From contig SJOL01001836.1 in NCBI GenBank assembly GCA_004794785.1, positions 10,349-74,348 on the forward strand: a stretch of 64,000 bases of DNA. The letters are read 5' to 3'. The notes under the pieces are model-generated. The model was not told the origin of the DNA and did not search any database. It saw nothing but the letters and a program-made list of their open reading frames with translations. The translations under genes and the position numbers were made by a program. Origin of the DNA: Opisthorchis felineus (lineage: Eukaryota > Platyhelminthes > Trematoda > Opisthorchiida > Opisthorchiidae). Position 1 is the first letter of the stretch; each line of letters begins with the position of its first letter. Below are positions 1-10,915 of this stretch, piece by piece.

Positions 1-404
1 TATCTTGCGGTCAGGCTTTTGAGCCAAATGCTTCGGTCGATGACCTCGATCGTCCTGCTGCCTAGGCCTGAGCGTCTTGGCAGTAATCCAGCCCTCGTAC
101 AACCGTGAAACAACTAGCAATAATCTCGTGCTACATCGACCGTCGCGTGCTGTCGTCGGCCAGGTCGCCTTACTGGGGCGGGTAAGCAAAAATACTCTAC
201 TGCTGACGCCTCCCTTCTTACACTTTCATGCATTCCATCTTTTACCCTGCTTAACCCCAGTCTTAATATTCTTTCCACAGGTCCTAGCACAAGGACCGAC
301 TGATTTGTTCGCCATGCCCCACAATCAGCGGCAGCTTCTATGCGTCCGACTTCACTGATAACCATAAACACGTCGAAGTCTGTTTTTTGAAAGCCGGTCT
401 ACTT

Positions 405-822
405 AGATGTCTTTAATGTCCGCGCACTGAAGCAAGCAGGACAACAAGTGGGTCTTGCTCGTACGCTGGATTCCTTCTACATTGATGTATGCTGTCTGTC
501 AGAAACAAGGATACAGGACGCATGTACTGTAACTGAGCTGACTGTTCCCTCGCTCTTTTCCAGTTTCCGGCAGCGCATATTTGGTGATCCAGAGGACGCT
601 ACAGGTGGATATGCCGGGTCGGGTATTGTACTAAGCGACCGAGCGGAAACATCTCTATTTGCTTGGATACCTGTTGATAGTCGCCTCTGTGGGGTTCGTT
701 TTGTAACGTCTGTGAGAGAATCTCGAGAAAGTGAGGTCCGTCGCACCCTGTCTATTGTGGTTTCTTACGCCCCAACGGACCGTAGCTCTGAAGCTGTCAA
801 AGACATTTTTACAACGGGCTAG
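405..822 (+). pseudogene. LINE endonuclease (APE-type) domain, broken
   Basis: The frame reads through FNVRALKQAGQQVGLARTLD, then the LSETRIQD motif around the catalytic Glu of exonuclease/endonuclease/phosphatase-fold LINE endonucleases, then IPVDSRLCGVRF and SYAPTDRSS. In an active element this enzyme nicks genomic DNA for target-primed reverse transcription. The frame closes at 822. Homology continues out of frame to about 1140 (a DHIAVSYR and SDHALA pair, the usual C-terminal endonuclease motifs). No intact product is possible. Related fragments are at 5700-6085, 6770-6920 and 12600-13330. Confidence 0.85.
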
Positions 823-1730
823 AAGCCTAGAAATGGTTGTGGTTGTTGGTGACATGTACACCCAAGTAGGTAGACTAAGCGCTACCGAGGCTCACTGGGT
901 TGGGAACGAGACGCACGGACAACGGAAATCGTCTACCTCAGATGTGTACCGATCACAGACTGTTCCTTTGCGGTTCCTTTCTGGAGCAGCGGAAATCGCT
1001 TGACGACGTGGTGCCCACCAACATACCACTCCCTAGTCCATGTAGACCACATCGCCGTCAGCTACCGGTGACGAGGGTTAATCACTGCCAGCCGCTCCTT
1101 CTGGAACACCATTGTGAACTCCGACCATGCACTTGCGCGCTGCTGTTTTTCATTGCGCTTCTCAGGTCTATGCAAAAGGAGCACACCTTGCTTAGCCACT
1201 GGACCCAGAAATCAAACGAAACTTCCAGAACCGGCTCGAACACTCCCCGGATAGTCAGATGTCGGATATTAACGACCACTGAGAACAGATATCCAAGGCG
1301 CAACTCAAAGGCAGGACCTGTGACTACGGTACAACCCATCAGATTTGATCCAAACATTGCATCTCTGATAGGACCGTGACTTTGCTGGAGGCCCGGCGAC
1401 AAATTCCTCCTGATTACAACCACAACACCCGATGCATCATCGGACCCAGGTGAAACTAAGTGTTCGCAACCGAGAAGCTTGGTGGTTCCGAATGGTCGAA
1501 GAAATGGAAGATGCGAAAGATGTTGGAAACATCTACAGGCTGTTCCACTTGATTCGTTCAACCGGTCTTCGGAAGCCTCTTGTCAGCGAAACCTTCAGGG
1601 ACAAGAACGGCTCTCTGATATCCAGCAAAGGAGAATCTGTGGACGCTATGCACAATACTTCGAACAGTAAACCAGTTGGCCACCTGCCACTTCCAGAAGG
1701 GACTGCCAGCCTTCAACAGAAAGGTGGACT

Positions 1731-2240
1731 GTGAACATGGAGCCCCTTTCAGCCTCGGAAGTTTCCGAGTGTATATATCTACCCAAGCGTCATCGTGCCC
1801 CTGGCTCTGACGACCTTCCACCGGCTCTGTTCAAGGATGGCAGCGAATTCCTCATTCGGTGCGTGTCTAGCCTACTTGTGTCTATCTGGGAGAAAGAGGC
1901 CTTTCCAGATGACTAGGGTAAGTCGATAATAGTGTCCATTTTCAAGAGGGGTATACGTGGTGAATGTGGTAACCACAGAGGTTTTAGTTTGACTTCCGTT
2001 GTAACAAGGCTTCGGGCGTCACTGATTCTTCGTCGTATGGCGGCATGTGAATCATTGACCCATGAGCATCAAGCGGGATTTCGACCGGGTAGAGGCTGCA
2101 TCGACCACATCTTCACACTCCGTCAGGTGTTAGAGCAACAGCATATGTACAAACGACCCATACTATTGGTATTCCTTGACTTCAAGGGTGAGTTCGATTC
2201 TGTCGATCGGTCAGTGCTGTTAACCACACTCGCTCAGTAG
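1731..2240 (+). pseudogene. LINE reverse transcriptase N-terminal half, broken
   Basis: Two consecutive open stretches separated by one stop at about 1914. The first has KRHRAPGSDDLPPALFKDG, the conserved lead-in of non-LTR reverse transcriptases. The second has NHRGFSLTSVVTRL, then QAGFRPGRGCIDHIFTLRQV, then FLDFKGEFDSVDR, which is RT motif A with its first catalytic Asp. The reading frame ends at LAQ where the SINE at 2241 begins, before the YADD box, so this is an inactive fragment. Confidence 0.85.
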
Positions 2241-2430
2241 GGAAGAAACCGCCCAGCTGTAACACCCTTTCGGTTCCTAGCTGCCATGCCGCCCGAAGGA
2301 AGCACGAGGGCTGGGATACTGCCAGGTTTCCCAAGACTAGACAGGAGAAGTTGAGAGACAGGTCGGGTTCGAACCACGGACCTTCCGGTCAGTAAATTCG
2401 CGCTCCGACCACTCAGCCATCTCGTTCCCC
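2241..2430 (-). mobile_element. tRNA-derived SINE, family 1, inverted copy
   Basis: On the minus strand the tRNA-like head starts near 2430, with an A-box-like TGGCTGAGTGG at 2409-2419 and the B-box core GGTTCGAACC at 2366-2375, followed by the family body ending at a short T-rich tail near 2241. It matches the copies at 8603, 12371, 19005 and 57199. It lies exactly between a plus-strand and a minus-strand LINE fragment. Confidence 0.85.
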
Positions 2431-3167
2431 GTTGACGTCGATTAACAACCATATCTTGCAGCATCTCCAACCATGCACAGGGGATCATGCGGACCCCATC
2501 TTGGAAGGCGAGTCGCACCGGCAGTGCTCGGACTTTTCTTTTTTATTCCTTTGCCAGATTGAAGGTTTGCCATCCCTCTGCTTGCTCTTCTCTGAATTGG
2601 GCACGGAAAACAGCACTATTTTCGGCGCAAGATTCGGCATGCGCAATACATGACCAAATCACGGTAGTTTTTGATGCTGGACATATTCTTCGATTAAAGT
2701 CCCTGTTGCACAACCGAACACTAGTTTTCTACTTGTCTCGTTACGGATTCGCCGACGCCAGCCTAGATGAGCCATGGTTCTGAAACAGCGGTTATCGTAA
2801 CCCTAAACAAATCTCAGTCCGGCTATTTGTAGGGAACACATCTCAGAGCTATACAGCAAAACGGCCCGTACTGTAGCCTGATACACACGTCGCTTGGGAT
2901 CGAGGGATATGCCGCTTTGCTGTCATAGATGTCTCAAATTATCAAACGCCTCATAGATTCGTCCATTTATTTCATCTCGCACTACAGTCTGAAGTAATGC
3001 GACTTCCAAGAAACGTAAAACGCTACACAATCTCGAGTGCCTTTCTTTGAACTGTCAGTGGCGTGTTTAGTGACTTCATGTGCAGAAGCATGACTTTATA
3101 CTCTGTATGCAAAGCGCATGCCATCGGAGGGTTCGTTTCGCCTAAAAATACGTGCGCATTATTCTCN
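2431..3167 (-). mobile_element. LINE 3' part (C-terminal domain), minus strand
   Basis: Read on the minus strand, the segment encodes in shifting frames the tail of the same LINE family. It has a VYQATVRAVLLY-like stretch near 2860, then an EYVQHQK and GHVLRMPN stretch, then WLEMLQDMVVNRRQRG next to the 3' end at 2440-2490. It is a near-identical direct repeat of 4332-5068 (constant offset 1901). The similarity stops at position 3167, the only ambiguous base (N) in the window. Confidence 0.8.
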
Positions 3168-3559
3168 TTATTTATCATTATCAACATGGCAATATACCCA
3201 GTAAACGGTCTTCCGTGTATCGCAGCTGATCTCTTTTGACTATGTGCCTGTGCATATATGGTCAGTCAGTGTGTAGTCACCAGTGAGCAAAACCGCACAC
3301 GTTCTTGTTAATTTCTTCGTTTCATGTTCTCGCAACTCTGACATGGGACCAACTACCTCCAGGCCACAGCAATCACAACTTGGGGTTCCCAATAGTGCTT
3401 GCGCAATGACGTACGTTCGTGCTGTACTGTCACTGGATGTACAAAGGGATGGAAGGGCTCTTATTGGTTCCAGGGCGCTGACAAATAGAATTGTTGAAAC
3501 CGGCACGCGAGTTTTTCCAATACCATTAAACCTTAAAAGTTTACTATCTCAATGAGAAA
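3168..3559. other. Unassigned sequence after a repeat breakpoint
   Basis: No gene, repeat family or coding signature recognised. It begins at the N where the 0.74 kb LINE repeat breaks off, so its join to the left is doubtful. Short open frames here are of chance length. Confidence 0.4.
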
Positions 3560-3908
3560 TAGGGGTCGTCAACCTTTCCACAAGACTGGGGATCGCATAA
3601 ATCCCGGCCGATATGTCTTCTGTGTTCTATTGAAACCATTGGATGGGATCACAAAACAAGCACATACAGCAGGCGGGCTTTCCTGCACAGCAGAGTGGTT
3701 TCGTTTGTGGGAGGTCGTTTCTTACCAACATGATCGCCTGATGTATGAGAACATCCTGTTCCGCTCAACGTGGTTTAGTGACTTCGTGAAAACCTTCGAT
3801 CGCGTTAAGTACCAGCTTTTAGCATTCGGTACTGATAGTAGTCTCATCTACTGGACAGGTATCTTCACCCAGAGAGCAGTGCTAGTCAGCGGTCATCACT
3901 TTGTCTGA
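3560..3908 (+). pseudogene. CR1-like LINE reverse transcriptase fragment, frameshifted
   Basis: Two frames together cover the N-terminal half of a CR1/Jockey-type reverse transcriptase. KTGDRINPGRYVFCVLLKPL corresponds to the usual KKGDxxxPxNYRPVSL block. QSGFVCGRSFLTNMIA at about 3690-3740 corresponds to the QHGFxxGRSCxTNLL block. After a frameshift, FSDFVKTFDRVKYQLL gives the motif A region (usually DFSKAFDRVNH). This is a different LINE group from the one that dominates 1-8.6 kb. It resembles the fragment at 54505-54899. Confidence 0.65.
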
Positions 3909-4140
3909 AAGCACCGCCACAAAGAGACTGAACCTTACCGTGGTGTGACGGTTTGTGTGCCTCCGTGACCCGCTGAGATATACTGCGTGCGACACTCACA
4001 AAGTCTCCTACCAGGTTGACCAATGGTTAGAGGTCTAACCAACACAGTCTCCCGTCCGTCCAGGTTGGGTGATAGAACATGTGTGCCTGTGTGTGTCCTA
4101 TGAAAATTGTAATGCATCTGCATTTCCCGCCAAACACCAT
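3909..4140. other. Unassigned spacer before the second copy of the duplicated unit
   Basis: No coding signal. It lies immediately upstream of the repeat of positions 1-166. If the 4.1 kb duplication is tandem, its counterpart would lie left of the window start. Confidence 0.4.
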
Positions 4141-4306
4141 TATCTTGCGGTCAGGCTTTTGAGCCAAATGCTTCGGTCGATGACCTCGATCGTCCTGCTG
4201 TCTAGGCCTGAGCGTCTTGGCAGTAATCCAGCCCTCGTACAACCGTGAAACAACTAGCAATACTCTCGTGCTACATCTACCGTCGCGTGCTGTCATCGGC
4301 CAGGTC
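4141..4306 (+). repeat. Second copy of window positions 1-166 (LINE leader)
   Basis: Aligned at a constant offset of 4140 with only a handful of substitutions. The match ends at 166/4306. From 4307 the sequence instead matches 2406 onward, so 167-2405 are missing here, and TC is shared at the joint. Confidence 0.9.
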
Positions 4307-6110
4307 CAACCACTGAGCCATCTCGTCCCCCGTTGACGTCGATTAACAACCATATCTTGCAGCATCTCCAACCATGCACAGGGGATCATGCGGACCCCAT
4401 CTCGGAAGGCGAGTCGCGCCGGCAGTGCTCAGACTTTTCTTTTTTATTCCTTTGCCAGATTGAAGGTTTGCCACCCCTCTGCTTGCTCTTCTCTGAATTG
4501 GGCACGGAAAACAGCACTATTTTCGGCGCACGACTCGGCATGCACAATACATGACCAAATCACCGTAGCTTTTGATGCTGGACACATTCTTCGAATAAAG
4601 TCCCTGTTGCACAACCGAACACTAGTTTTCTATTTGTCTCGTTACGGATTCGCCGACGCCAGCCTAGATGAGCCATGGTTCTGAAACAGCGGTTATCGAA
4701 ACCTTAAAGAAATCTCGGTCCGGCTATTTGTATGGAACACATCTCAGAGCTATACAGCAAAACGGCCCGTACTGTAGCCTGATACACACGTCGCTTGGGA
4801 TCGAGGGATACGCCGCTTTGCTGTCATAGATGTCGCAAATTATCAAACGCCTCATAGATTCGTCCATTTATTTCATCTCGCACTACAGTCTGAAGTAATG
4901 CGACTTCCAAGAAGCGTAAAACGCTACACAATCTCAAGTGCCTTTCTTTGAACTGTTAGTGGAGTGTTCAGTGACTTCATGTGCAAAAGCATGACTTTAT
5001 ACTCTGTATGCAAAGCGCATGCCATCGGAGGGTTCGTTTCGCCTAAAAATACGTGCGCATTCTTCTCCTCTTCGGAGACGATAACGGTGTCGTTTGCATA
5101 TTCTAGATGGACAGGGCTTTCGTCAGGAGCTGTCTGAACACCGGGGATTTTGGGGACATTCCAGCGTTAGTCTCATCTCATGGGTCACAAAATTTAATTG
5201 AATGAAGAGTGTGGGCACCCTTTTCGGACACCACTTTGTGCACGGAAGCTTTAAAAGAGCTTCCCGTATTCTCTCACCCGCCCTGAATTCTGAGAATACA
5301 AACTTCCTTGCTGAGCCAACTTGTTTATGAGAATAGACAGGTCAACTGAGTCAAATACGCCTTGGAAATCCAGAAATAACAAAATTATGGGTCATTTATA
5401 CGTATGGCATCGTTGTAGTACCTGACGGAGTATGAAGATTTGGTCGGCTTAACCCTTACCAGGCATGCATCTTTCTTGCTGTTCTCAAGTTAATGCTTCA
5501 CGGGCCACCATAAGGCGAAGAAGGACAAGTGATGCCAAGAGTCCTTACGACTGGGGTTGCTTTGATCCCCCTGTGATTAGCACATTCATTACGGAACCCT
5601 TTTCTGGAATTGGACAACTGAGAGGTCATTCAAATCTCCGTCAGTCACAACGATGTTTGAGCTTTTAGCACTTCATAACAGGTCACTCAAGGCATCAGAA
5701 AAGTTGCCTTAGATGGTGTAAGCAGGCACGAAAAAAAAGAAAACGATGAACTCCTCGCTTGTGGGACTCCTTCACGGAAATTACCAGACGAACCGCACAT
5801 AGACGACTATCAACGGGTATTCAGTGAAGATGGATCCTTCCGCCCGGTGACTTAGGACGATGCTGGCCCCCGCGCATCCTGCCGCAGCGGCCTCTGGATC
5901 GCCAGAAGTACGCCGCCGGTATCGAATGGAGAATGATAGAGCATTTAGCCTAATGAATGCGACCGGATATTGGATTATTGTTTCTGGTGTGCACCATACA
6001 TCAATTTCAACTGGATCCAGTATGATAGCAAGAGCAGCTTGTCCCCCACCTGCTTCAGAGTATGAACATCCGAAGAATTCATAAAGACTGGCCCTCGAGG
6101 CTTAAAGATT
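4307..6110 (-). mobile_element. LINE, minus strand, endonuclease to 3' end with an internal gap
   Basis: Reading leftward from about 6085 one meets HTLKQVGDK, then SETxIQY-type sequence, then TSGDPEAAAAGCAGASIVLS (endonuclease, about 5935-5870) and IPVDSRLCAVRL-like sequence near 5800. After a gap where the endonuclease C-terminus and linker are lost come RT pieces: ASLVLLRLMVAREALT near 5510, ADQIFILRQV near 5440, LDFQGVFDSVDLS near 5370 and a YANDT box near 5095. The C-terminal tail ends near 4332. Frames shift repeatedly and stops are frequent. Positions 4332-5068 repeat 2431-3167. The first 25 bases (4307-4331) are the head of the inverted SINE also seen at 2406-2430. Confidence 0.8.
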
Positions 6111-6261
6111 GATTTCGGGATGCCTGGGGTGGACTATGGCGTCATCATCAGAGGCAGCTTTACAACCGTACTATCGCAAATCTTATCTGATTATATTTAA
6201 AGCCTTGGAGTAAAAAGAAAAGGCTGGGGGGGGAATGGAACCTGGTGCTGGCCCATCGCAA
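6111..6261. other. Unassigned joint between two LINE fragments
   Basis: No coding signature. It includes a run of nine G at about 6225-6233. It may be leader of the LINE to the left or 3' flank of the fragment to the right. Confidence 0.3.
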
Positions 6262-6770
6262 GCATTCTGAGGTGCCTACATCTCCAATCGCTCAGTCAGA
6301 CAATCTGGAAAGAAGCTTACAGTACGAACCCCACTGACATCAATTAGCCGCCATTTCTTGCAGTGTCTCCATCCAATCGGGAAAGGGGGCTCACAGGGAC
6401 CATATCCTGGAAGACGAACCACACCAACAGCACCTAAACTCTTCGTAATCTCTTTCACGACCTTCTATCAGTTCATACGTCCTCCACCTCGTGGCTTGCG
6501 CCATTTTGAAGGAGGCACAGGGGGCAACACTTGTCTCAGTAGACGAGGTTTCAGTATTCGCAGCACATGGCCGAGCCACCGCAGTTGATGGTGCTGTATG
6601 TTGTCCACGACTGCTGCGCAATCAAGTATACGTTTTCCAATTACCTCGTTACGAATTCATTGACACTATTGGACATCAGCGGTGCTTCTGGGGCATCGGT
6701 GGTCAGAAACCTGAAGTCAGCTCACATCACCTATCTGCAGAGGCCCTACCTCGCAACAGCCTGATAAGGG
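6262..6770 (-). mobile_element. LINE 3' part, minus strand
   Basis: Minus-strand reading gives IQHHQLRWLGHVLRILKPR near 6600, then PSKWRKPRGG near 6500, then KEITKSLGAVGVVRLPGYGP at about 6456-6400, the conserved tail of this LINE family. The presumed 3' UTR begins with a TCTGAGGTGCCTAC motif at 6268 that recurs at 20900. Frameshifts separate the blocks. It abuts the plus-strand fragment at about 6770. Confidence 0.8.
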
Positions 6771-8602
6771 TCCAACGAAGTAACCCCCACATCCACATCG
6801 ATCACACTGTCATCAATCACGGAGGTCGATGATTGATCACTGCCTGGCGCGCCTTCTTGATCACGCGTATGGACTGCGATCATGCACTTGTCCATTGCTG
6901 CCTTTTATTGCGCTTTTGACGTTTGCGAAGTTCATGGATCCATAAATTAAACAAGCTTGCCAGAACCGGCTCCTCCAACCCCTGCTTGCTGGTCCGATAA
7001 CAGATGCTAGCAAATACTCGATAGGTATCCAAAACTGTACTCGGTGCCGGGACTTCTACCTGCCGTGCAACCTAGCCAACCTCTTTCAAGCATTAGGTCT
7101 TTGGTAGGACTTTGCTGGAGGCCCGATGACAGCTTCACTCCGGTCGCAACCACGGTCTAACTTGGCGCACCATCCGACGCCGGGTGAAACTGAGTGTTCG
7201 CGCAGACCGGGCCGCTCGGTTGATCTGAAGCAACCTAGGAGGCGAAAAATGCTAGAAATGTCTGCCGCTTGCTGTACGCGACTCGTCTGACAGGTCCCCG
7301 AAAGCCTCTCGTCAATGAAGCCACCAAGGACCACAATAATTTCGATATACAACAAAGGAAAACATCTGAATCGCTGGGCAGAATACTTCGAACAACAATT
7401 CAGTTGGTCCCATCCTGCTTGCCACCCGAACTGTCGGTCTTTGACAGAAACACGAAATGTGAATGTATAACCGCCGTATGTCCCTACTCCTGCTCCAGAC
7501 GACCTTCCACCTTCTCTGTTCGAGGACAGTGTTGAGTTCCTCATTTAATGCCTGTCTAACTTGTTTGTGTCTCCGAGAGAAAGGGTGTTCGGGAAAGGCT
7601 AGTCGCAGTGGGTTCATTAGGTACAGAAGCAGTAGCTTGACATCCATTGTAACAAGGCTTCTGGTGTCGCTGATCCTTCGTTGTTTTAAGGCGACATGCG
7701 AAACCTTTACTCGCTAGTAGCGAACGGGATTTCGACGGGGTAGGTCATTCATCTACAATATTTTCACACTGTCAGGTGTTACAACAGCGCAATATGTGCA
7801 AAATAGCCATGACTTCAAGAGTGTGTCCGATTGGGTAGATGGGTAGGCGCTTCGAACCACTCTCGCTCAACAGGGTGTACCCCAGAATTTCGGGAACATA
7901 ACCCTGTATTTATGTTTACATACTTCCTGACATGTGAAAGTATGTAAAATGTCCCTTACAGAAAGTGATGTCCTGCAACAATGCTCACTGTTCCCAATAT
8001 TCTTCAACTCCGTAATCGATAAAATCATGAGGCAAACACCAGAAGTTCTTCAATACCCTGGTGTTTGTATCGTCACTGGCGAGAACCTTGTTGGTCTGGT
8101 TTATGCAGACGAGATCTTCTTTATCTTTGGTGACGAACATAAAGCACAAGTGCTGTTTAATAAACTGACCACCATCATACCATCTTTTGGCGTGTACCTT
8201 ACACCCCCAAAGTACAAAGTCATGCTTCAGAACGTGCATTCTCTAAAAATGTTCCTTGCAATCCAACGAGAGGTACTGAAGGTTGTGGAGAATTTTACAT
8301 ACCTCGTTAGTTGTATCAGCTCTGACGATAGTGTGTGATGAAGTCAGTGCATGAATCCCGAAGGCCCGAGTCACCTTCAACAATCTTGTCAATTGTGGCC
8401 TCAAAATGGTATATCACTGTGTCTCATGGGTTGTGTATTGGCTACGAGACATTGTCTATGCGGGCCTTCAAGTTTTTGACGATCGGTGTTTCAGAAGCGC
8501 TGATGGTGTCGGAGGATCGGAACAAGTTCAGCCACCAGTTACACATATAACCTCTGAGCTGCGCTAAGTCGATTACCCTCAAAGGCAGAGCACGTTTACT
8601 GA
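6771..8602 (+). mobile_element. LINE, plus strand, endonuclease C-terminus to RT and beyond, degenerate
   Basis: In order: a HIDHTVINHGGR block (endonuclease C-terminus), CDHALVHCC near 6877, a linker with TGPRKPLVNEAT at about 7292, a PDDLPPSLFED-like stretch near 7500, LTSIVTRLLVSLILR near 7640, and the open frame 7934-8338 carrying the RT palm. It continues out of frame to VFDDRCFRSADGVG at about 8477. Many stops. The content is complementary to the minus-strand 3' fragment immediately to the left. Confidence 0.8.
7934..8338 (+). pseudogene. Reverse transcriptase palm fragment with YADE in place of YADD
   Basis: 134 codons stay open. CSLFPIFFNSVIDKIMRQTP corresponds to the CPLSPFLFNxVID block. 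YADE at 8102-8113 is the catalytic box with the second Asp changed to Glu. PPKYKVMLQNVHSL and ENFTYLVSCISSDDSV follow, the usual sequence after the palm. This is the best preserved RT stretch in the first 10 kb but it has no intact upstream or downstream frame. Confidence 0.8.
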
Positions 8603-8938
8603 GGGTGGCCAGATGGCTCAGTGGTTAGAGTGCGAATTTACTGACAACAATGTCCGTGGTTCGAACCCGGCCTCTGCATCTCGAGTTCTCCTATCTAGGC
8701 TTGGACAGCCTGGTAGTATCCCATCTCTCGTGCTCCTTTCGGGTGGCATCGCAGCTAGGCACCTAAAGGGTGCTATAGCTGAACGGTGTTTTTAGGCACC
8801 GGTAGGGTGTTACAGCTGAACGATTAACTAAAAAAAACTGAAAATTCAGTTTCAAAAGTAGGTGGATCAGGAGGCCTGGAACAAGTTCAGCCACCAGTTA
8901 CACATATATGACCTCTGAGCTGCGCTAAGTCGATAACC
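8510..8938. repeat. About 70-base direct repeat bracketing a SINE
   Basis: GGAACAAGTTCAGCCACCAG and the following 45 bases occur at 8510-8576 and again at 8868-8938 with a few differences. The left copy is LINE sequence. The repeat is much longer than an ordinary SINE target-site duplication. Confidence 0.8.
8603..8826 (+). mobile_element. tRNA-derived SINE, family 1, with a repeated 3' tail
   Basis: A box TGGCTCAGTGG at 8614-8624 and B box GGTTCGAACCC at 8658-8668, then the family body with TAGGCTTGGACAGCCTGG and the tail GCTGAACGGTG plus a T run ending near 8793. A second partial tail (GGCACC to GCTGAACGATT) follows at 8794-8826. The SINE is bracketed by two copies of a roughly 70-base sequence (8510-8576 and 8868-8938). 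Confidence 0.85.
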
Positions 8939-8942
8939 CGCA

Positions 8943-10790
8943 ACAATGTAACCTGATTGGGTTCTTCCCTCTGGCTTATTGTTGTGTTCTTGAAGGCTGA
9001 ATAAGAATGCGTTGTAAGTAAATGGAATGCCCTATAGGGCCTTCACTGTCTCAACTTGACATCATTCTCTGGTGCCAACGAGAGGGACAACTCATACCTA
9101 CCGGGATATCCAACCGCATGGTGAATCACGCCCATTGCTACTAGAATGCAGTTTCTACAAATTAAACCTAAACCTGAATCAGATGACGACGGTCTGACTC
9201 GCAGTCTTTGGAGCAGCTTATACATGGTTTGATTAGCACAGCGCTTCCTGTTCTAAAAGAACTTCATTCTGCTCATATACCTAGTGCATCCACTCGTCAC
9301 AACTTTTAAACCTGCTTGTTTCTTTTTTCAAGTCTCCAAATTTTGCCAGTCTTTAGTCTTTTTTAGGCAGTGCTTCTTTTCACATTGACCCGTAAATCTT
9401 CAGAATACCTTTCCAAGTAAATAATGCTTGTACGCTCCATGGAAAGTGTTCCAAAACCTCGATGATTGCGCACGTTGTAGGTGTAGGTACCACAGTGCGA
9501 CAGCCACCCTGGCTGGTATGAGGAGAATTGCATCCGCCTCCGTGCGGAGCAACGTGTTTCTTTATCACACCCGTCTTACGACTACTGGTTCATAATTTGA
9601 ATCACCTGTGCCCACACACAGGCACATTCGACCGCTGCCCATCCACCACATCATGCGTATACATGATACTTAGTTCTCCACCCCTTTTATTCTGTCTCCA
9701 TCGGACATTAAACGTTCGACTCAGCCGACTTCTCTGGAGGCGATCTGCGCTTCTGGCGTGTCATCGGTTGCCTCACCCACCAAAGACGTTCCACAGTCCA
9801 CTGTGGCTTTTCCTTACTATCCCTGGTGCTGCAATCTGCCCGGGAAAACAGTCATCTTTGAAGAATTAGCTGACGGTACTGCGCCGTCATCCTCCTCGTT
9901 GTTGGATTTTTGGTTTGCCTATCTCACAAGCTGCAAGAGACTCTCGTAGCACTACAGTGAAAATGCAACATTTGACCAAGTCGATGCATTAGTGGAAGCC
10001 AAAAATGTAGTTGTGGTGAACCCCACAACTTTAGTAGTGAATCTTGGCTATCCACCTCCATATGAAACTCGGAAGAGCATTCTGGTTCTTTAGGAAACTC
10101 CCTCTGTCGTACCATGTCTAATAGGCTGGGTTCGTCGTTTTATATGGTAATAGTCCGAGGAACCTGGAACCGGCACCCGAAGAAATGCAATTCTACGTCA
10201 CCATAGTCAGCATCGCAAAAACATTGCGTTCTCCGCCAGCTTGTGTCTTCCGTGATCGGCATTCAGCTCGCACCTGTCAAACGCATCCTTTTGTTCAAGT
10301 ACTTCGGCTCTTAATCCCTTGATAATGGTCAATACAAAAACGAAACGACGATCGGCATTGATTGTCCCTGGTTTGAGTTCTCCTAGTTAGGGAATGTCTT
10401 GCGTGACAACCAAGCAGTCAAGTTGCCCCTAGTCATGTTCTCATGTGTGGATGCAGAACCTGACTACTCCGATTTTAAGTCATTTTAAACCTAGAGGCTT
10501 TCGGCCACCTGTGTCTCACAACTGTTCTGGGAACATGATGGATCGATAGGATTTGCGGCAAATCAGTTTGAGAATGCTATTTTGGCACTGCACAACAAGC
10601 CGTATATATTCAGCAACTGTGCCGATCGACCTGAAGTTGTGATTTCGGGTATTCATGGGGCCGGTTCAAATTCTCGTAGGAAATGTTAATCAACAATTCT
10701 AGTTCGAAAAATATATGTAGCGCATCCTGGTCTCTAATGTCGTGTAAAAACGTATCTTTTTTACTTGTTCTATTGATGAAACATTTTTCA
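8943..10790. other. No recognisable gene
   Basis: Only short open frames of chance length on both strands. I recognise no protein domain, RNA gene or known repeat here. Confidence 0.4.
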
Positions 10791-10915
10791 AGACGGAGAC
10801 TGGCAGCCCATTTGAGGGCGTTGCTGCAGGGACTCGAATCCTGGGCATCGAAACCAAGATCTAGGTGTTAACCTTTGGGCAGTTAACCGTTAAACTCACC
10901 TACGCGCGAGACTGG
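10791..10915 (-). repeat. tRNA-like repeat, possibly a third SINE family
   Basis: On the minus strand a TAGGTGAGTTTAACGG stretch (10888-10903) resembles a pol III A box, and GGATTCGAGTCCC (10830-10842) is a near-perfect B box about 60 bases downstream. It could be an old tRNA pseudogene or SINE head. No cloverleaf has been folded. Confidence 0.4.

Larger units (their letters stand above)
1..2240 (+). mobile_element. Degenerate APE-type non-LTR retrotransposon (LINE), 5' two thirds
   Basis: A LINE copy lies here in sense orientation. About 400 bases of non-coding leader are followed by an endonuclease domain, a linker and the first half of a reverse transcriptase, spread over several frames and interrupted by stops. 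The linker at 1432-1660 keeps a recognisable stretch around LFHLIRSTG and RKPLVSETF. The copy stops at about 2240, where an inverted SINE begins, so the catalytic YADD part of the RT and the C-terminus are missing. Positions 1-166 recur almost unchanged at 4141-4306. The element may extend left of the window. The clade (RTE-like or related) cannot be settled by eye. Confidence 0.85.
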
